Assembly (NCBI GenBank): GCA_036398775.1
Contig: DASWOJ010000251.1
Coordinates: 1-6,873 of the forward strand
Origin: DASWOJ01 sp036398775
GTDB lineage: Bacteria > Pseudomonadota > Alphaproteobacteria > Acetobacterales > Acetobacteraceae
DNA: 6,873 bases
Direction of reading: 5' to 3'
The position numbers were made by a program, and so were the translations under genes. The notes below the pieces were generated by a model. It made no database searches. It had not been told where the DNA came from and saw nothing but the letters and a program-made list of their open reading frames with translations. The stretch's first letter is position 1; the number at the start of each line of letters is the position of its first letter. This document shows positions 5,198-6,873 of the stretch, in pieces.

Positions 5198-5632
5198 ATG
5201 GATGGCTCGCAACACCCCCGTGCTCCCCGCTCCGGCGGTGCCCGCGTCCGCAACCTGACCCGGCGCTTCGGCGGCTCTTTGCCGGTCTTGGACCAGTTGG
5301 ACTTAGACATCGCGATGGGCGAGTTCATGGCGCTGCTGGGCGCCAGCGGGTCGGGCAAGACGACCTTGCTGCGCACCTTAGCCGGGCTGGACCCGGCGCA
5401 GGACGACGCCGTCGTGGACTTTCCGCATCCCGCCGCTGTCGCCCCCCAGCAACCCCTGCTGCTGCCGTGGAAGACCGTGTGGCGCAACGTGGCACTGGGC
5501 CTGCCCGGGCCGGACGCGCTGACGCGGGCCGAGGCGGCGTTGGCCGACGCCGTCCACCGCGCCGGGCTGCTGCACCGCTCAGTGGATGTGTCGCCGCCGT
5601 GGGACCGCCCATTCGATTTGGGAGATGTATGA
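5198..5632 (+). CDS. ssuB: truncated SsuB-like ABC transporter ATP-binding protein (likely defective)
   Basis: This should encode the ATPase that drives the permease, but only 144 residues are present against roughly 240-260 for SsuB. Seen: an N-terminal beta region (ARVRNLTRRFGGSLPVLDQLDLDI, 15-38), Walker A GASGSGKTT at 48-56, and a Q-loop region VAPQQPLLLPWKTVWRNVALGL at 81-102, which is typical of SsuB/TauB proteins. After a helical stretch ending AGLLHR the protein finishes SVDVSPPWDRPFDLGDV. The LSGGQ signature, Walker B, D-loop and H-loop are absent, and I do not find them in the other two frames before the next gene, so a simple frameshift does not explain the loss. The start ATG 5198 follows the permease stop closely, with a G-rich stretch upstream. 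The stop overlaps the next start as ATGA. A lone N-terminal half cannot form the ATP sandwich, so either this is decaying or another ATPase serves the transporter. Confidence 0.85.
   Translation: MDGSQHPRAPRSGGARVRNLTRRFGGSLPVLDQLDLDIAMGEFMALLGASGSGKTTLLRTLAGLDPAQDDAVVDFPHPAAVAPQQPLLLPWKTVWRNVALGLPGPDALTRAEAALADAVHRAGLLHRSVDVSPPWDRPFDLGDV
5620..5624 (+). promoter_or_regulatory. ribosome binding site inside the ATPase end
   Basis: GGGAG lies four bases before ATG 5629 and seven before ATG 5632. The spacing favours 5632 as the used start of the flavoprotein, although both are in frame. It is placed inside the last codons of the truncated ATPase. Confidence 0.6.
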
Positions 5633-6819
5633 TGGACGGGCTGATCCTACGCGCGCCCACTGCCGACGCGATCCCGTTGGAACTGGCGGAACACGCCGCG
5701 GAGGTGGACCGCACCGGCGCCTTTCCGTGGGACGGCCTGGAAGCGCTGCACGCAGATGGCCTGCTGGCGCTGACGGCGCGCGGCGTGGACGGCGGACAGG
5801 AGGCCGGGTTGGCGCGGGTCGCGGACTTGGTGCGGCGGGCTGGGCAGGGCTGCGCTTCCACGGCGCTGATCCTGGCGATGCAGTTGACGCACCTGCGGAC
5901 CGCGGCGCGCTCGGACTGGCCGGAGCACCTGCGCGCGCTGGTCGGACGCGGCGCCGGGCGATCTGGGGCATTGATCAATGCGCTGCGGGTCGAGCCGGCG
6001 CTCGGCACCCCGGCCCGAGGCGGCCTGCCTGCCACCACGGCACGGCGCACGGCGGATGGCTGGTCCATCAGCGGCCGGAAAATCTACAGCACCGGCGCGC
6101 CGGGCCTGACCTGGATGCTAGTGTTCGCCCGCGTCGAACCGGGAGGTTCGCCGGATATCGAACCAGGAGGTTCGCCGGGCACGGACGAGGACACGCCCCG
6201 CATGGGGTTGTTCCTGGTTCCCGCCCATGCCCCCGGCGTGCGGATCGAGGACACCTGGGACCAGCTCGGCCTGCGCGGGTCCGGCAGCCATGACGTGGTG
6301 TTCGAGGGCGTGACGGTGCCCGCCGACCACGCAGTGGACCTGCGTGCCCCGGCGGACTGGGCGCGTCCCGACCCGGAAGCCACCGCCTGGAACGCCCTGC
6401 TGATCGCGGCCATCTACACCGGCGTGGCCGAGGCCGCGCGGGACTGGACCGTCGGCTTCCTGCGGGACCGCGTGCCGGCCAACCTCGGCGCATCCCTGGC
6501 CACCCTGCCGCGGATGCAGGAAGCGGTCGGCCGGATCGAGGCCTTGCTGCTGACGAACCGCCGCCTGGTCGCCTGCGCCGCCGCCGACACCGACGCGGGC
6601 CGCCCGCCGGCGCCGTCCGAAAGCGGCCTCATCAAGACGGTCGCCGCCGAGAACGCCATCAAGGCGGTGCAGCACGCGATGCAGCTCGCCGGCAACCACG
6701 GCCTGTCCCGTGCCAACCCGCTGGAGCGGCATCTGCGCGACGTGCTGTGCGCCCGCGTCCACACGCCCCAGCTTGACGCCGCCTTCACCGCCGCCGGACG
6801 CGCGGCACTTGGCCAATAG
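5629..6819 (+). CDS. acyl-CoA dehydrogenase-fold flavin monooxygenase, MsuC/SfnC/DszC-like
   Basis: A 396-residue flavoprotein (395 if ATG 5632 is used) with the acyl-CoA dehydrogenase fold: helical N-terminal domain, beta middle domain with GWSISGRKIYSTGAPGLTWM (144-163) and DTWDQLGLRGSGSHDVVFEGVTVP (208-231), and helical C-terminal domain. Where acyl-CoA dehydrogenases have a catalytic Glu in a YEG-type motif, this protein reads RDVLCARVHTPQLD (380-393) with no such Glu. That pattern is shared with FMNH2-dependent monooxygenases such as DszC and the MsuC/SfnC group, which oxidise sulfur compounds. With a sulfonate permease before it and an LLM monooxygenase after it, oxidation of a sulfinate or related organosulfur compound is the likely role (inference; substrate unproven). 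The gene overlaps the ATPase stop as ATGA. Residues 170-185 are a tandem EPGGSPDI/EPGGSPGT repeat in a loop of the middle domain, apparently an insertion. An open frame extends upstream to 5104 but only as a shadow of the ATPase. Confidence 0.86.
   Translation: MMDGLILRAPTADAIPLELAEHAAEVDRTGAFPWDGLEALHADGLLALTARGVDGGQEAGLARVADLVRRAGQGCASTALILAMQLTHLRTAARSDWPEHLRALVGRGAGRSGALINALRVEPALGTPARGGLPATTARRTADGWSISGRKIYSTGAPGLTWMLVFARVEPGGSPDIEPGGSPGTDEDTPRMGLFLVPAHAPGVRIEDTWDQLGLRGSGSHDVVFEGVTVPADHAVDLRAPADWARPDPEATAWNALLIAAIYTGVAEAARDWTVGFLRDRVPANLGASLATLPRMQEAVGRIEALLLTNRRLVACAAADTDAGRPPAPSESGLIKTVAAENAIKAVQHAMQLAGNHGLSRANPLERHLRDVLCARVHTPQLDAAFTAAGRAALGQ
6135..6174 (+). repeat. tandem pair of palindromes CGAACC-NGGA-GGTTCG, 24-base period
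   Basis: Each copy (6135-6150 and 6159-6174) is a perfect six-base stem with a four-base loop; the copies differ only in the first loop base. The repeat continues for four more identical bases (CCGG), then diverges. Because the period is a multiple of three, the reading frame is kept. This looks like a small REP-type or palindromic element inserted in a coding region and then duplicated. Confidence 0.8.
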
Positions 6820-6823
6820 GAGA
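6818..6823 (+). promoter_or_regulatory. ribosome binding site of the LLM monooxygenase gene
   Basis: AGGAGA starts inside the TAG stop of the flavoprotein gene and sits six bases before ATG 6830, a strong site that supports the start of the cut-off gene. Confidence 0.75.
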
Positions 6824-6829
6824 ACCAGC

Positions 6830-6873
6830 ATGACCCTAGAATTTATCGGCATGATCCAGCCGCGCGAGCAGTC
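6830..6873 (+). CDS. start of LLM-class flavin-dependent monooxygenase (cut by right edge)
   Basis: Only MTLEFIGMIQPREQ and a partial codon are visible. The opening MTLEFIGMI is that of a subgroup of LLM (luciferase-like) FMN-dependent monooxygenases that often sit in sulfonate clusters with SsuABC-type transporters and an acyl-CoA-dehydrogenase-like partner; SsuD and MsuD belong to the same superfamily and release sulfite from alkanesulfonates. A strong AGGAGA lies six bases upstream, and the gap to the previous stop is 10 bases, so it belongs to the plus-strand operon. With 14 residues the family call rests partly on context; the substrate cannot be given. Confidence 0.7.
   Translation, partial: MTLEFIGMIQPREQ

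Noticed and set aside
5575..5700. A frameshift hiding the ATPase signature and Walker B in another frame
   Set aside because: I read the other frames up to and beyond the flavoprotein start and saw no LSGGQ-like or LLLDEP-like sequence, so a frameshift alone does not explain the truncation.

Overview
The window is a GC-rich stretch (roughly two thirds G+C by eye) of bacterial chromosome. Shine-Dalgarno-like sites, ATGA/GTGA gene overlaps and the protein families suggest an alphaproteobacterium, perhaps near Acetobacteraceae/Rhodospirillales. That placement is an inference from style, not from a marker gene. The theme is acquisition of organic sulfur, mainly alkanesulfonate-type compounds.

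Left part, minus strand, read from about 3081 down to 1. A 73-residue unknown protein is followed by a 47-residue single-helix membrane protein (GTGA overlap), then a CelD/BcsL-type GNAT acetyltransferase (10-base overlap). After 61 bases comes a NUDIX hydrolase of ADP-ribose pyrophosphatase type, and 27 bases later an SsuA-like periplasmic sulfonate-binding protein. The last has a GTG start and a twin-arginine-like signal, and it runs off the left edge. All five could be one transcription unit. The leader of the first small gene (3082-3434) carries two GC-rich dyads and an AT-rich patch.

Middle. An Lrp/AsnC-type regulator (3435-3929, minus) faces away from a plus-strand sulfonate operon. The 375-base divergent region between them has a 14-base dyad (TGGACA-TT-TGTCCA), further TTGGAC half-sites, and a 14-base direct repeat whose second copy ends three bases before the permease start.

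Right part, plus strand. An SsuC-like permease is followed by an ATPase that keeps Walker A and the Q-loop but ends at 144 residues, without signature motif, Walker B, D-loop or H-loop. Next is an acyl-CoA-dehydrogenase-fold flavoprotein that looks like a flavin-dependent sulfinate or sulfur monooxygenase (MsuC/SfnC/DszC style), then the start of an LLM flavin monooxygenase (SsuD/MsuD superfamily) cut by the right edge. Together they describe uptake of a sulfonate or related compound and its oxidative desulfonation.

The most notable oddities are the truncated ATPase, a tandem palindromic 24-base repeat inserted in frame in the flavoprotein gene, the overlapping small-ORF/GNAT cassette, and the repeat-rich divergent control region. 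I do not see a wholly new defence or mobile system, tRNA, rRNA, CRISPR array or transposase.
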